Shown: positions 1 to 9,069 of the stretch, piece by piece
Layout: each line of letters starts with the position of its first letter
Numbering within the stretch: position 1 is the first letter of the stretch
Assembly (NCBI GenBank): GCA_050249835.1
Contig: JBFWPT010000011.1
Span: 1 to 64,000, forward strand
Reading direction: 5' to 3'
Length of the DNA: 64,000 nt
From: Miltoncostaea sp050249835
GTDB taxonomy: Bacteria; Actinomycetota; Thermoleophilia; Miltoncostaeales; Miltoncostaeaceae
Program-made: the position numbers and the translations under genes
Notes under the pieces: generated by a model
Database searches by the model: none
Told to the model about the DNA's origin: nothing
The model's input: only the letters and a program-made list of their open reading frames with translations

Positions 1-699
1 GGCGGCCACCCCCTCGTGCAGACCGCCGTCCGGCGGCTGCGCGCCCAGGTGTTCGCGCCCGACGGCGGATCGGGCAGCCTCGCGCGGATGAGCGCCGGCG
101 TCGTCGCCGACCCGCGGCTCGACGCTCTCTTGGCCGTGGCCTACGCGCGCCTGGTGGTGGTGGGCGCCGAGGGGCACCGGCTGCACGAGGAGATCATCCA
201 GGCCGGCGGGCTGGTCACCGAGGGCAGGCTACGGCGAATCGACAGCCCGAACGCGCTTGCCGATCTGCTCTCGCTTCCGGTCGTGCGACCCCTCTCCGAC
301 GCGGCAGAAGCGCGCATCGTGCAGCTTCATCCAAACCTCGTCGACGCCCTCGACGGCGCGCTCGTGAGTCGCGCCCGCGACCGCTCGCGCAGCTTGGTCG
401 AGACCATCGAGCGTCGCATGCGCGACGAGGTCGAGCGGTCGCGTGCCGTGCTGGAGGAGCTGCGCGCCCAGATCGAGACCGAGCTCGACTGCGAGCACGA
501 GCAGCTCTCGCTGTGGGAGGCCGACGAGCGGCGCCAGCACGGCCTCGACCGCGAGTTCCTGCGCGCGCGCCTCGGACGGATCCCCGAGGAAATCGAGGAA
601 GAGGCGCGCCGCCTGGCCGAGCGCTTCCGCACGCCCACAGAGCGCGTCTTTCCAATCGCGGTCGAGTACCGCCTCCCGGCCGCCCTGGCCGACCGGTGA
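1..699 (+). CDS. drmD: DISARM helicase DrmD, C-terminal part (5' end outside window)
   Basis: The frame is open from base 1, so this is the 3' end of a longer gene. The visible 232 residues start with GGHPLVQTAVRRLRAQVF, as found after the helicase core of SNF2-like DrmD proteins, and continue as a charged alpha-helical tail rich in Arg and Glu (likely coiled coil at about residues 120-215). No helicase motif lies in the visible part, so the call rests on the gene order drmD-drmMI-x-drmA-drmB-drmC, which is that of class 1 DISARM. In that family DrmD is the class-specific SNF2-like ATPase acting on phage DNA. Its TGA overlaps the GTG start of the next gene, so the two are probably translationally coupled. 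Confidence 0.75.
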   Translation, partial: GGHPLVQTAVRRLRAQVFAPDGGSGSLARMSAGVVADPRLDALLAVAYARLVVVGAEGHRLHEEIIQAGGLVTEGRLRRIDSPNALADLLSLPVVRPLSDAAEARIVQLHPNLVDALDGALVSRARDRSRSLVETIERRMRDEVERSRAVLEELRAQIETELDCEHEQLSLWEADERRQHGLDREFLRARLGRIPEEIEEEARRLAERFRTPTERVFPIAVEYRLPAALADR

Positions 700-3600
700 G
701 CCCTCCGCGCCGAAGGGCCGGCCGCCGCTCCGTGGCCGCCGGCCACGTCGAGTGGCTGCGCCTGGTGGAGGTCTCGGGCCCGTTCCTCTCGGTCAGGGTC
801 CTCGGTGAGGCCTTCCCGCAGGGCCTCGACGCGGTCGAGCCAGAACTGGTGAAGGAGCTGGAGACGGCGCTCTCCGAGTGGGATGCCGCCGCCCGCGACG
901 ACCCCTCGGTCCACCGCGCCTTCATCCGGTTCCTGCTCGAGCGGGTGCTGGGCTACGACGCGGCCGACCTGCACGACGAGCCCGGGCGCATCGCGCGCGC
1001 CACCGCCGCGCTGCCCGAGTTCGGCGTCACGCTCGCGCCCGACTATGTGATCGCGCGTCCCGACGACTCGCCGGCCCTGCTGGTGGTGGTCGCCCCGGCG
1101 GGCGCTCCGCTCGAGAGGCCCTTCACCGACCGGCGCCTCAGCGCCTCGCACGCCGAGCGCATGCGGCTGCTGCTGCGGGGAGCGCCGGGCGCGACGAGCG
1201 GCCTGCTGCTCAACGGCGAGAGCGCGATGCTGGTCCACGCGCCCGGCGAGCGGAGCGCCACCTTCGCCACCTTCGACGTGGCGCTGATGCCCGAGGAGCC
1301 GGCGACCCTGCGCGCGTTCGCGAGCCTCGCCGGCGCTCGGCGTGTGATCGCCCAGGACGCCGACAACAGCCTCGATGGCCTGCTCGCCCGTTCGGCCGAT
1401 GACGAGCGCGAGGTCACCGACGCACTCGGCGACCAGGCCCGACGCGCGGTCGAGCAGCTCGTCGCCGCGATCGACGCCGACGATCGCGACTCGGGCGGTC
1501 TGGTGCTGACGGGGGTCGAGCCGCCGACGCTCTACGAGGCGGCGGTCGCCTGCGTGATGCGGCTCATCTTCCTGCTGGCCGCCGAAGCGCAGGGGCTGAT
1601 GCCCGAGGAGGAGGCCTGGACCGAGAGCTACGCGGTCACCCCGATGAGGGCCCGGTTGCAGGAGGCCCGCGAACGCCACACGGCCGACGTCGCCGCGCTG
1701 CGGATGGACGCCTGGCCACGCCTGCTCGCCACCTTCCGCGCCGTCCATGGGGGACTCGAGCACGACCGCATCCGCCTGCCCGGCTACGGCGGGGGCCTCT
1801 TCGATCCGGGGCGGTACCCCTTCCTCGAGGGCACGCCGGATCGCCCCGTGCGGGTGTCCAACGCCGCCGTCTTCGCCGTGCTGGACGACCTCCAGACCCT
1901 CGAGGTCGCGGTCCCCGGCGGGGGTCGCGAGCGGCGACCGCTGTCGTTCCGGGCCCTCGGCGTCGAGCAGATCGGTCACGTCTACGAGCGCCTGCTGGAG
2001 CACTGGGCCGTCCGCGCCGACGAACCCGCACTCGGCCTCGCCGGCTCGGGCCGCAAGGAGCCCGAGGTCGGGCTGCGCGACCTGGAGGAGACGCGTGAGC
2101 GGGGCGACCCGGCCCTCCTCGCCCTCCTCCGAGAGCTGACTGGACGGAGTGAGAGCGCGCTGATGACGGCGCTCGCGCGGATGCCCGACGCCCTGCAACT
2201 CGCGGGCCTGCGCGCCGCCTGCGACAACGAAGACGACCTCCTCGACCGTGTCGTCCCGTTCGCCGGGCTGCTGCGCGAGGACTCCCGGGGCGATCCGCTC
2301 GTCTTCCTGCCGGGCCGCGTCTACGTCACCGAGCGCCCTGGAGGACGCGCCTTCCAGAGCCACTACACGCCGCGCGCCCTCACCGAGCCGATCGTCGAAG
2401 GGGCGCTCGAGCCGCTGGTGTTCGAGGGACCGGCCGAGGGATGGGAGCGCGCGCAGTGGCGGCTGCGCCCGCCCTCGCAGCTCCTGGCGCTGCGCATCTG
2501 CGACATCGCCGTCGGCTCCGGCGCGTTCCTGGTTGCCGCCTGTCGCTACCTCGCGCTGCGGCTGGTGGACTCGTGGGACCTGCACCCGGCCGAGCGGCCG
2601 CCCGAGCTGTCGTCGGACACCGAGGACCGCGAGCTGCTCGCCCGGCGCCTCGTGGCCGAGCGCTGTCTCTACGGCGTCGACAAGAACCCGCTGGCGCTCG
2701 AGATCGCCAAGGTGTCGCTGTGGCTGACCACCCTCCGACGCGACCGGCCCTTCACCTTTCTCGACCACGCCCTGCGCAGTGGGGACTCGCTGGTCGGCAT
2801 CACCGACGTTGTGGAGATCGAGGCGCTCTCGATGGATCCGCCCCTCCGGTGGGTCAGCAAGGCGGCTCGGGAGGGCATCGCCGCGGCGCTCAGGAGAGTG
2901 CGAGACCTCCGAACCGGCATCGCGGCCACCGACGCCGTCGACCTGCGTCAGATCGAGGAGAAGCAGGCCGTGCTCGCCGAGGCGGACGGCACGGTCGACG
3001 GGCTGCGCGCCGCGGCTGACCTCGTCGTGGGCGCGTCGATCGCGGCCCTCGACGGCCGCCCCGCCGACGCCCACGACCTGGTGGAGCCCTACGCAGCCGA
3101 CATCGCCGAGGCCCTCACCGAGGACGATACGGGCCGGCGTGCCGCGGGCCTCGGCCGCGTGCGCGTGCGCGCCGGGGAGCTGCTGCTCGCCGGTCGCGCA
3201 CCGATGCAGGACGACCTCCGCCCGTTCCACTGGCCGGTGGAGTTCCCCGAGGTCTTCGGCGCCAACCGCGCCGGCTTCGACGCGATCGTCGGCAACCCCC
3301 CGTTCCTCGGCGGGCAAGGCATCACCGGTGCCTTCGGCACCCCGTATCGGGAGCATCTCGTGGCGCGGGTCGCAGGCGGGACCCGGGGCAGCGCCGACCT
3401 CTGCGCCTACTTCTTCTTGCGGGGAGCGGGCCTACTCGCCGCGGACGGCTCGCTCGCCCTACTCGCCACCAACACGATCGCGCAGGGCGACACGCGGGAG
3501 GTGGGCCTCGCGCAGCTCCTTGACGACGGCTCGGTGGTGGTGCGGGCGGAGCCCAGCCGTCCTTGGCCGGGTGTGGCGAATCTGGAGATCGCGCAGGTGT

Positions 3601-4016
3601 GGCTGCGACAAGGTCAGTGGGAGGGCGCTCGCGATCTCGCCGGCGCGCGGGTGGAGGCGATCACCTCGCACCTCAGCCGGCCGAGGAGGGTCAGCGGCGA
3701 TCCCTTGCGCCTCGCAGCGAATGCGGGGCGTTCGTTCCAAGGGGCGATCGTACTGGGCCTCGGGTTCGTGCTGTCGCCCGAGGAGGCATCTGCCCTGATC
3801 GAGCGGGATGCACGGAACCGGGAGGTCCTCTTCCCATACCTCACCGGCCAGGACCTGCAGTCCCGCCCCGACCAGTCCCCGAGCCGCTGGGTGATCAACT
3901 TCTTCGACTGGACCGAGGAGCGCGCGAGGGAGTACGAGGAGCCCTTCGCGATTGTCGAGCGGCTCGTCAGACCCGAGCGCGCGCGGCTCACACGCGCAGC
4001 GCGGCGCGACAGATGA
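696..4016 (+). CDS. drmMI: DISARM adenine methyltransferase DrmMI, N-terminal part ending at a premature TGA
   Basis: This is a class 1 DISARM N6-adenine methyltransferase of the large Eco57I-like type, expected to mark host DNA as self. The GTG start overlaps the drmD stop (GTGA). An upstream in-frame ATG exists, but it would overlap drmD deeply and add a low-complexity Arg/Pro stretch. SAM-binding motif I is DIAVGSGAF at about residues 603-611, and the catalytic motif IV is NPPF at 867-870. The ORF ends at codon 1107 with TGA (4014-4016). The reading resumes in the same frame as WQFAERAPALFTAVEMSP and continues into a typical C-terminal specificity region. Related proteins carry a WWQF-like pair here, so a TGG-to-TGA change is the simplest explanation. 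The full reading frame would be about 1338 residues. Confidence 0.85.
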   Translation: MSPPRRRAGRRSVAAGHVEWLRLVEVSGPFLSVRVLGEAFPQGLDAVEPELVKELETALSEWDAAARDDPSVHRAFIRFLLERVLGYDAADLHDEPGRIARATAALPEFGVTLAPDYVIARPDDSPALLVVVAPAGAPLERPFTDRRLSASHAERMRLLLRGAPGATSGLLLNGESAMLVHAPGERSATFATFDVALMPEEPATLRAFASLAGARRVIAQDADNSLDGLLARSADDEREVTDALGDQARRAVEQLVAAIDADDRDSGGLVLTGVEPPTLYEAAVACVMRLIFLLAAEAQGLMPEEEAWTESYAVTPMRARLQEARERHTADVAALRMDAWPRLLATFRAVHGGLEHDRIRLPGYGGGLFDPGRYPFLEGTPDRPVRVSNAAVFAVLDDLQTLEVAVPGGGRERRPLSFRALGVEQIGHVYERLLEHWAVRADEPALGLAGSGRKEPEVGLRDLEETRERGDPALLALLRELTGRSESALMTALARMPDALQLAGLRAACDNEDDLLDRVVPFAGLLREDSRGDPLVFLPGRVYVTERPGGRAFQSHYTPRALTEPIVEGALEPLVFEGPAEGWERAQWRLRPPSQLLALRICDIAVGSGAFLVAACRYLALRLVDSWDLHPAERPPELSSDTEDRELLARRLVAERCLYGVDKNPLALEIAKVSLWLTTLRRDRPFTFLDHALRSGDSLVGITDVVEIEALSMDPPLRWVSKAAREGIAAALRRVRDLRTGIAATDAVDLRQIEEKQAVLAEADGTVDGLRAAADLVVGASIAALDGRPADAHDLVEPYAADIAEALTEDDTGRRAAGLGRVRVRAGELLLAGRAPMQDDLRPFHWPVEFPEVFGANRAGFDAIVGNPPFLGGQGITGAFGTPYREHLVARVAGGTRGSADLCAYFFLRGAGLLAADGSLALLATNTIAQGDTREVGLAQLLDDGSVVVRAEPSRPWPGVANLEIAQVWLRQGQWEGARDLAGARVEAITSHLSRPRRVSGDPLRLAANAGRSFQGAIVLGLGFVLSPEEASALIERDARNREVLFPYLTGQDLQSRPDQSPSRWVINFFDWTEERAREYEEPFAIVERLVRPERARLTRAARRDR

Positions 4017-4055
4017 TGGCAGTTCGCGGAGCGTGCGCCCGCCCTGTTCACTGCG

Positions 4056-4712
4056 GTGGAGATGAGTCCACTCGCGATGGCGCGCGCCCAGGTCTCGAAT
4101 ACCCACGGCCTCGTCCGACTTCCCCAGGAGGTCGTTCCGTCGCACAAGACAGTCGTGTTTCCTTTGGACTCCTGGGCAGACGCGGCCGCTCTTCAGTCGG
4201 CACTGCATGAGGTGTGGACCTGGAGCTACACGGCATCAATGCGAACCGACGTCAGCTATAGCCCGAGCGACTGCTTCGAGACCTTCCCGTTCCCCGATCA
4301 GCTGCCCCCAGGCGAAGCAGGACGGACGCTGCACGACTACCGCGCTGAGCGCACACGCGCGCGGAACGAGGGGCTCACCGCACTCGCCAACCGAGTCAAC
4401 GACCCGGCGCAGAACGACGACGACATCGTCCGCCTGCGCGAGCTGATGGCGACTCTCGACACGGAGGTCGCCGCTGCGTACGGATGGGACGACCTCGACC
4501 TCGACCACGGCTTCCACGACACGCGCATCGGCCGCCGCTTCACGATCTGCGAGGACGCGCGGGAGGAGATCATCGATCGCCTGCTGGAGCTGAACCACGC
4601 CCGCCACGCCGAGGAGGTGCGTCAGGGCCTCCACGCGAAGGGCGCGCGGCGCGCCCCGCGGCGGCGCGCCGCTCCCGCGAACCAGCCGAGCCTGTTCGGC
4701 GACGACGCATGA
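4056..4712 (+). CDS. drmMI: C-terminal fragment of DrmMI (target-recognition region) after the nonsense codon
   Basis: This stretch is in the same frame as the preceding methyltransferase ORF. It contains the C-terminal signature of large Eco57I-like enzymes: a SNTHGLVRLP-like strand, the VHEVWTWSYTASM-type segment and YSPSDCFETFPFP. It then has a helical tail and ends in SLFGDDA. In an intact gene this part would recognise the target sequence. No ribosome binding site of its own is obvious before ATG 4056, although ATG could serve for weak reinitiation about 40 bases after the TGA. It is most simply the 3' half of one gene split by a point mutation or sequence error. Its TGA overlaps the ATG of the next gene. 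Confidence 0.8.
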   Translation: MEMSPLAMARAQVSNTHGLVRLPQEVVPSHKTVVFPLDSWADAAALQSALHEVWTWSYTASMRTDVSYSPSDCFETFPFPDQLPPGEAGRTLHDYRAERTRARNEGLTALANRVNDPAQNDDDIVRLRELMATLDTEVAAAYGWDDLDLDHGFHDTRIGRRFTICEDAREEIIDRLLELNHARHAEEVRQGLHAKGARRAPRRRAAPANQPSLFGDDA

Positions 4713-5596
4713 CGGGCGTGCCGACGCAGGGCCACGTGATCGCGGCCTACGGCGCCGGCGTGCAGACCGGCATGGCTCGGGCGACCGACGCGGTCGACGC
4801 CGGGCGACACGACGAGGCGCTGGAGGCCGCACGACCAACGGTCGAGCGGGCGCTGTTCCGGCTCGCCGGCCTCGCGCTGTCGCGCTGGGTGGAGGAGGGT
4901 CTGCCGAACGCCGCCGCGTGGCCGCTGCGCTCGGGGCCGCTCTCGATGGGGGACGCGGTCGCGCTCCTTGGCTTCTGCACCGCCGAAGCCCCGTTCCTGC
5001 CGTCGGGCCGCCTCGCCGCCCCGGCGACCGGTCGTCTCCAGGCCGTCGTGGAGCACACGGCGGCGACGCTCGTTGCGGATCCGGTCCTGGCGCGGTCGCC
5101 GCGGCTCGACCTGCGAGGGCTGGTCGCCGGAGCACCCGCGGCAAGCCGGCGCGGCACCAAGCTGGGGGCGGCCTTCGAGCACGGGTTCGTGCGCCTGCGC
5201 AACCTCGAGGCGCACCACGCCGGGCGCGCGCAGCCGTGGATCGGTGAGCACCCCGACTACGCGCAGGTCTTCGCGCGACTCGTGGTCGAGGCGGCGCGGG
5301 AGACGCTGGGCCACCCGGAGGTCGTCGCGGTCCTCGACGAGCTGTGCGTGGCCGAGGTCGTCGATGTCTCGCCCCATGGTCGCGATCGCACGCCGCTCAT
5401 AACCCTCTCCCCCGACGCCGCCGGACTGCAGAGGGCGTTCTGCCAAGACGCCCCGAACCACGGGGCGCTTGAGCCGGGGCAGGAGGTGGTCGTACGGATC
5501 GGCACCGATCCGTCGCGCGCGCGTGCCGTCATGCGCTTCGTGGACGTGGCGCAGGGGCCGCCGCGGCACCCCGTCACCGGGGAGAAGCTGCCGTGA
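4709..5596 (+). CDS. Unrecognised DISARM-embedded protein with an RNxxxH (HEPN-like) motif
   Basis: This 295-residue protein is not one of the named DISARM subunits, and I do not recognise its family. It sits between drmMI and drmA, with an ATGA overlap upstream and a GTGA overlap downstream, so it is co-translated with the system. The N-terminal half looks alpha-helical (AVDAGRHDEALEAARPTVERAL). At residues 163-170 it reads LRNLEAHH, with Arg164, Asn165 and His169. The spacing R-x4-H with Asn after Arg is that of the catalytic motif in many HEPN ribonucleases. The C-terminal 80 residues look beta-rich (EVVVRIGTDPSRARAVMRFVDV). HEPN nuclease activity is an inference from one short motif; an accessory structural role is equally possible. 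Confidence 0.7.
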   Translation: MTGVPTQGHVIAAYGAGVQTGMARATDAVDAGRHDEALEAARPTVERALFRLAGLALSRWVEEGLPNAAAWPLRSGPLSMGDAVALLGFCTAEAPFLPSGRLAAPATGRLQAVVEHTAATLVADPVLARSPRLDLRGLVAGAPAASRRGTKLGAAFEHGFVRLRNLEAHHAGRAQPWIGEHPDYAQVFARLVVEAARETLGHPEVVAVLDELCVAEVVDVSPHGRDRTPLITLSPDAAGLQRAFCQDAPNHGALEPGQEVVVRIGTDPSRARAVMRFVDVAQGPPRHPVTGEKLP

Positions 5597-8500
5597 GCGA
5601 CCCTCGACCCACCGAGCCGGTTTTGACGACGGCGCACCCGGCCGACATGAGGCGACGACTCGTCGACCTGGTCGTGGGGGAGCTCCGGGGGCCCGCGGGC
5701 GGCGAGGAGGAGCTGCTGCCGCCCGGCCGGCGCCCCCAGGACCGCTACCTCGTGGGCGCGCTTGCGCCCCACGGCGTCGAGATCGAGCCCGAGGCCGACG
5801 AGGACCTGGTGAGCGGGGTCGACGACATCGAGGAGACCGCCCCGGCCGAGCAGTCCGCAGCTCGCTCGTTCGTGCCCTCCTCCTTCGGCATGTCGTTCCG
5901 CGTGCGGGGCGACTGCGCGCGCCTGGTGGTGGAGGCGTCGTGGGGGCGCTACGAGAGCATCCCCAACCCCGACGGAGAGGGGCGTGTGTGGCAGCGGGTG
6001 CCGTGCCGGGGGTCCGTCGAGCTGCCGCTCGATCCCGGCGCAGACGATCAGCGCCTTGTGCCCGTGGCCGAGCAGCCCGACGTCCGCGTTCAGGCGCTCG
6101 TGCGCCGAGTCGGCGAGACGCTGTCGGTGACGCTCTTCCTGCGCAACGACCAGGCCGTCCCGGAGTCGCGACGCGACGCGGCCTGGCTCTTCCAGGCCGA
6201 GCTGCGCGTGCGCGGCGCCGACGGCGACGACCCGTTCGTGGCGGCCGACGGCGCGCCCGACGGCGACGAGCCAGCTGAGGACCGCGCGCTCGCCCTGGCC
6301 TACCGGCGGCGCCGCGAGCAGGCGGTGGGGCACGGCGTGGCGGTTCACGAGGAGGTCGACCCGTCCGACGCCTCGCGGGTGCGGGCCATCCGCACGAGCG
6401 CCGTTCCGGCGCACGAGGTGCCGATGACCGATCCCGAGGGAGATCGGGCGCGCCTGGGCGCCGCCGAGCGCGACATGGCGGTGCTCGCCGCGGCGGCCGA
6501 CGGCGAGCTGCCGGCGATGCTGATGCCCCTCGTCGACGGGTACGCCGACTGGATCGCCGATCAACGGCGCCGCCTGGCCGAAGGCGCCGATGACCTGGCC
6601 GGCCACGCCGACGCCGCCGAGGCGGCGCTGGCCGACGCCGAGCGGGCCCGGGCGCGCATCGCCGCCGGCATCGACCTGCTGCGCCGCGATACCGCCGCCC
6701 GTGACGCCTTCCGCTTCGCCAACCGGGCGATGGCCATGCAACGCGCACACGCTCTGTGGGCCGAGCACCGCCGGCGCGGGGGAACCCTCCCGCTGTCGGA
6801 CTTCGAGTCGCCCGAGCAGCGCACCTGGCGGCCCTTCCAGCTGGCGTTCGTGCTGCTGAACCTGCCGGCGCTGACCGACCCGTTGCACAAGGAGCGCAGT
6901 CACCCCACCGAGGCGATCTGCGACCTGCTCTGGTTCCCGACCGGTGGCGGGAAGACCGAGGCGTACCTCGGCCTCGCGGCGTACACGATGGCGCTGCGTC
7001 GCCTGCAGGGGCCGCTCGGGGGGCGCTCGCCGAGCGGGGTCGCGGTGCTCATGCGCTACACGCTCCGTGTGCTGACGCTGCAGCAGTTCCAGCGTGCCGC
7101 AGCGCTGGTGTGCGCGTGCGAGGTGCTGCGGCGCACGGATCCCGAGCGCTACGGCGAGGAGCCGTTCCGGATCGGGCTCTGGGTGGGGCAGGCGACGACC
7201 CCCAACACGGTCGACCAGGCGGCCGAGGCGCTTCGCAACCAGCACGGCGACGGCTATGTGCGGACCGGGGGCGGCCGCCCCGACCAGCTCTCGCACTGCC
7301 CCTGGTGCGGCGAGGCGATCGTGGCGGGGCGCGACATGAGGGCCGAGACCTATGAGCGGGGACGGGCTCGCGTGCTCACGTTCTGCTCCGACCCGCGCGG
7401 GCTGTGCGACTTCACGCCCGCGATCGCGCCCGACGAGGGCATCCCGGTGATGACGGTCGACGAGGAGATCTACCGGCGCCTGCCCGCGATGCTCATCGCG
7501 ACCGTAGACAAGCTCGCCCAGCTCCCATGGAACCCGGCGACACAGGCCCTGTTCGGCACGGTCGACGGTCGCTGCGAGCGCCACGGCTACCGCGCCACCG
7601 GGCTCACGGAGGCCGACTCCCACCCGGTCAAGGGCAGCCTGCCCCGCGCGCGGACGGTGGACCGCGGGGTGTTGCTGCGCCCACCCGACCTCGTGATCCA
7701 GGACGAGCTGCACCTCATCTCGGGCCCGCTCGGCACGCTGGTCGGCCTCTACGAGACGGCTGTCGATGGCCTCGCGACGTGGGAGCTCGACGGACGACCG
7801 GTGCGGCCGAAGGTTGTCGCCTCGACGGCCACGGTGCGCCGGGCCCGCGAGCAGATCCATGCGTTGTTCCTGCGCGACGTGGCCGTGTTCCCGCCGCCGG
7901 GCCTTGACGTGGAGGACAGCTTCTTCGCCCGGGAACTGCCGATCGGCGACGACGCTCCGGGGCGCCTGTATCTGGGGGTCTGCGCCCCGGGGCGGAGGCT
8001 GAAGGCGGCGGCGATCCGCGTGTATGTCGCGCTGCTGTCCTCAGCGCAGAAGCTCTACGAGGAGTACGGCGCGGCGGCCGACGCGTGGATGACGTTGGTC
8101 GGCTACTTCGGCTCGATCCGCGAGCTGGCCGGCATGCGCAGGGCCTGCGAGGACGATGTCCGCACGCGCCTGCAGCGGATGGACGCCCACGGCCTCCCTC
8201 GGCGCAGCATCGGCGCGGCGGCCACGAGCATCGAGGAGCTCACCTCGCGCCTGGCGGCCACGGACATCCCGGTGCTCCTCGACGCAATGGAGCGCCGCTT
8301 CGACCCCGCCCACGACGCGGCGCGGCGGGCCCGGAACAGGGACGCGCCGGCCCGCCCGATCGACGTGCTGCTGGCCACGAGCATGATCTCGGTGGGCGTC
8401 GACGTGCAGCGCCTCGGCCTGATGGTGGTGGCCGGTCAGCCGAAGACCACGGCCGAGTACATCCAGGCGACCAGCCGCGTCGGCCGGCGCACGCCCGGCC

Positions 8501-9069
8501 TGGTGGTCACGGTCTACAACTGGGCCCGCCCGCGCGACCTGTCGCACTACACGCGCTTCGCGCACTACCACCGCAACTTCTACCGCCACGTCGAGCCCCT
8601 GTCGGTGACCCCGTTCGCGCCGCGGGCCCTCGATCGCGGCCTGTCGGCGCTGCTCGTCGCGCTGCTGCGCCTGTCCGGGCTGGAGCTCGCGCCCAACGCG
8701 GCAGCGGCGCTGCTGGAGCGCGACTCCGAGCAAACCCGGGCGGTCGTCGCGGCGATCGTCGAGCGCGCCGGTGCCGTGGTGCCGACCGGGCCGACGGCCG
8801 ACGAAGTGAGTCGGCACCTCGCCCAGCGGCTCGACCGATGGCGGGCCGAGGCCGACCGGCTGGCACGCGAGGGCAGTCGGCTCGGCTACCGCGACGGAGG
8901 CGACTCCCGCATCGTGGGGCTGCTGAGCGCCCCCGGCCCGGGGCCGTGGACACGCTTCACCGCCCTCAACTCGCTGCGGGACGTCGAGCCGACCGCCGGC
9001 CTGGTGCTGCGCGACGAGAGCCTGTGGTCCGGGGGCGGACCCGGCAGCGACCGAGGGGCGGCGTCGTGA
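5593..9069 (+). CDS. drmA: DISARM core helicase DrmA
   Basis: This 1158-residue superfamily 2 helicase is a core subunit of all DISARM types, where DrmA works with DrmB on invading DNA. Walker A is PTGGGKT at residues 449-455, Walker B is DELH at 704-707, motif III reads STATV, and motif VI is QATSRVGR at 958-965. A four-cysteine cluster (C569, C572, C598, C605) lies between Walker A and Walker B and probably binds zinc. The N-terminal 400 residues carry no recognised motif and include a long helical, Ala/Arg/Glu-rich stretch at about 320-400. The start is GTG overlapping the preceding TGA. The motifs are intact, so the helicase is probably functional even if drmMI is not. Confidence 0.93.
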   Translation: MSDPRPTEPVLTTAHPADMRRRLVDLVVGELRGPAGGEEELLPPGRRPQDRYLVGALAPHGVEIEPEADEDLVSGVDDIEETAPAEQSAARSFVPSSFGMSFRVRGDCARLVVEASWGRYESIPNPDGEGRVWQRVPCRGSVELPLDPGADDQRLVPVAEQPDVRVQALVRRVGETLSVTLFLRNDQAVPESRRDAAWLFQAELRVRGADGDDPFVAADGAPDGDEPAEDRALALAYRRRREQAVGHGVAVHEEVDPSDASRVRAIRTSAVPAHEVPMTDPEGDRARLGAAERDMAVLAAAADGELPAMLMPLVDGYADWIADQRRRLAEGADDLAGHADAAEAALADAERARARIAAGIDLLRRDTAARDAFRFANRAMAMQRAHALWAEHRRRGGTLPLSDFESPEQRTWRPFQLAFVLLNLPALTDPLHKERSHPTEAICDLLWFPTGGGKTEAYLGLAAYTMALRRLQGPLGGRSPSGVAVLMRYTLRVLTLQQFQRAAALVCACEVLRRTDPERYGEEPFRIGLWVGQATTPNTVDQAAEALRNQHGDGYVRTGGGRPDQLSHCPWCGEAIVAGRDMRAETYERGRARVLTFCSDPRGLCDFTPAIAPDEGIPVMTVDEEIYRRLPAMLIATVDKLAQLPWNPATQALFGTVDGRCERHGYRATGLTEADSHPVKGSLPRARTVDRGVLLRPPDLVIQDELHLISGPLGTLVGLYETAVDGLATWELDGRPVRPKVVASTATVRRAREQIHALFLRDVAVFPPPGLDVEDSFFARELPIGDDAPGRLYLGVCAPGRRLKAAAIRVYVALLSSAQKLYEEYGAAADAWMTLVGYFGSIRELAGMRRACEDDVRTRLQRMDAHGLPRRSIGAAATSIEELTSRLAATDIPVLLDAMERRFDPAHDAARRARNRDAPARPIDVLLATSMISVGVDVQRLGLMVVAGQPKTTAEYIQATSRVGRRTPGLVVTVYNWARPRDLSHYTRFAHYHRNFYRHVEPLSVTPFAPRALDRGLSALLVALLRLSGLELAPNAAAALLERDSEQTRAVVAAIVERAGAVVPTGPTADEVSRHLAQRLDRWRAEADRLAREGSRLGYRDGGDSRIVGLLSAPGPGPWTRFTALNSLRDVEPTAGLVLRDESLWSGGGPGSDRGAAS

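Noticed and set aside
327..3356. Long leftward open frame opposite drmMI
   Set aside because: Antisense shadow of a GC-rich gene; low-complexity Arg/Gly/His protein without motifs, while the plus strand carries methyltransferase motifs.
5257..7860. Long leftward open frame opposite drmA
   Set aside because: Antisense shadow; the helicase motifs are on the plus strand.
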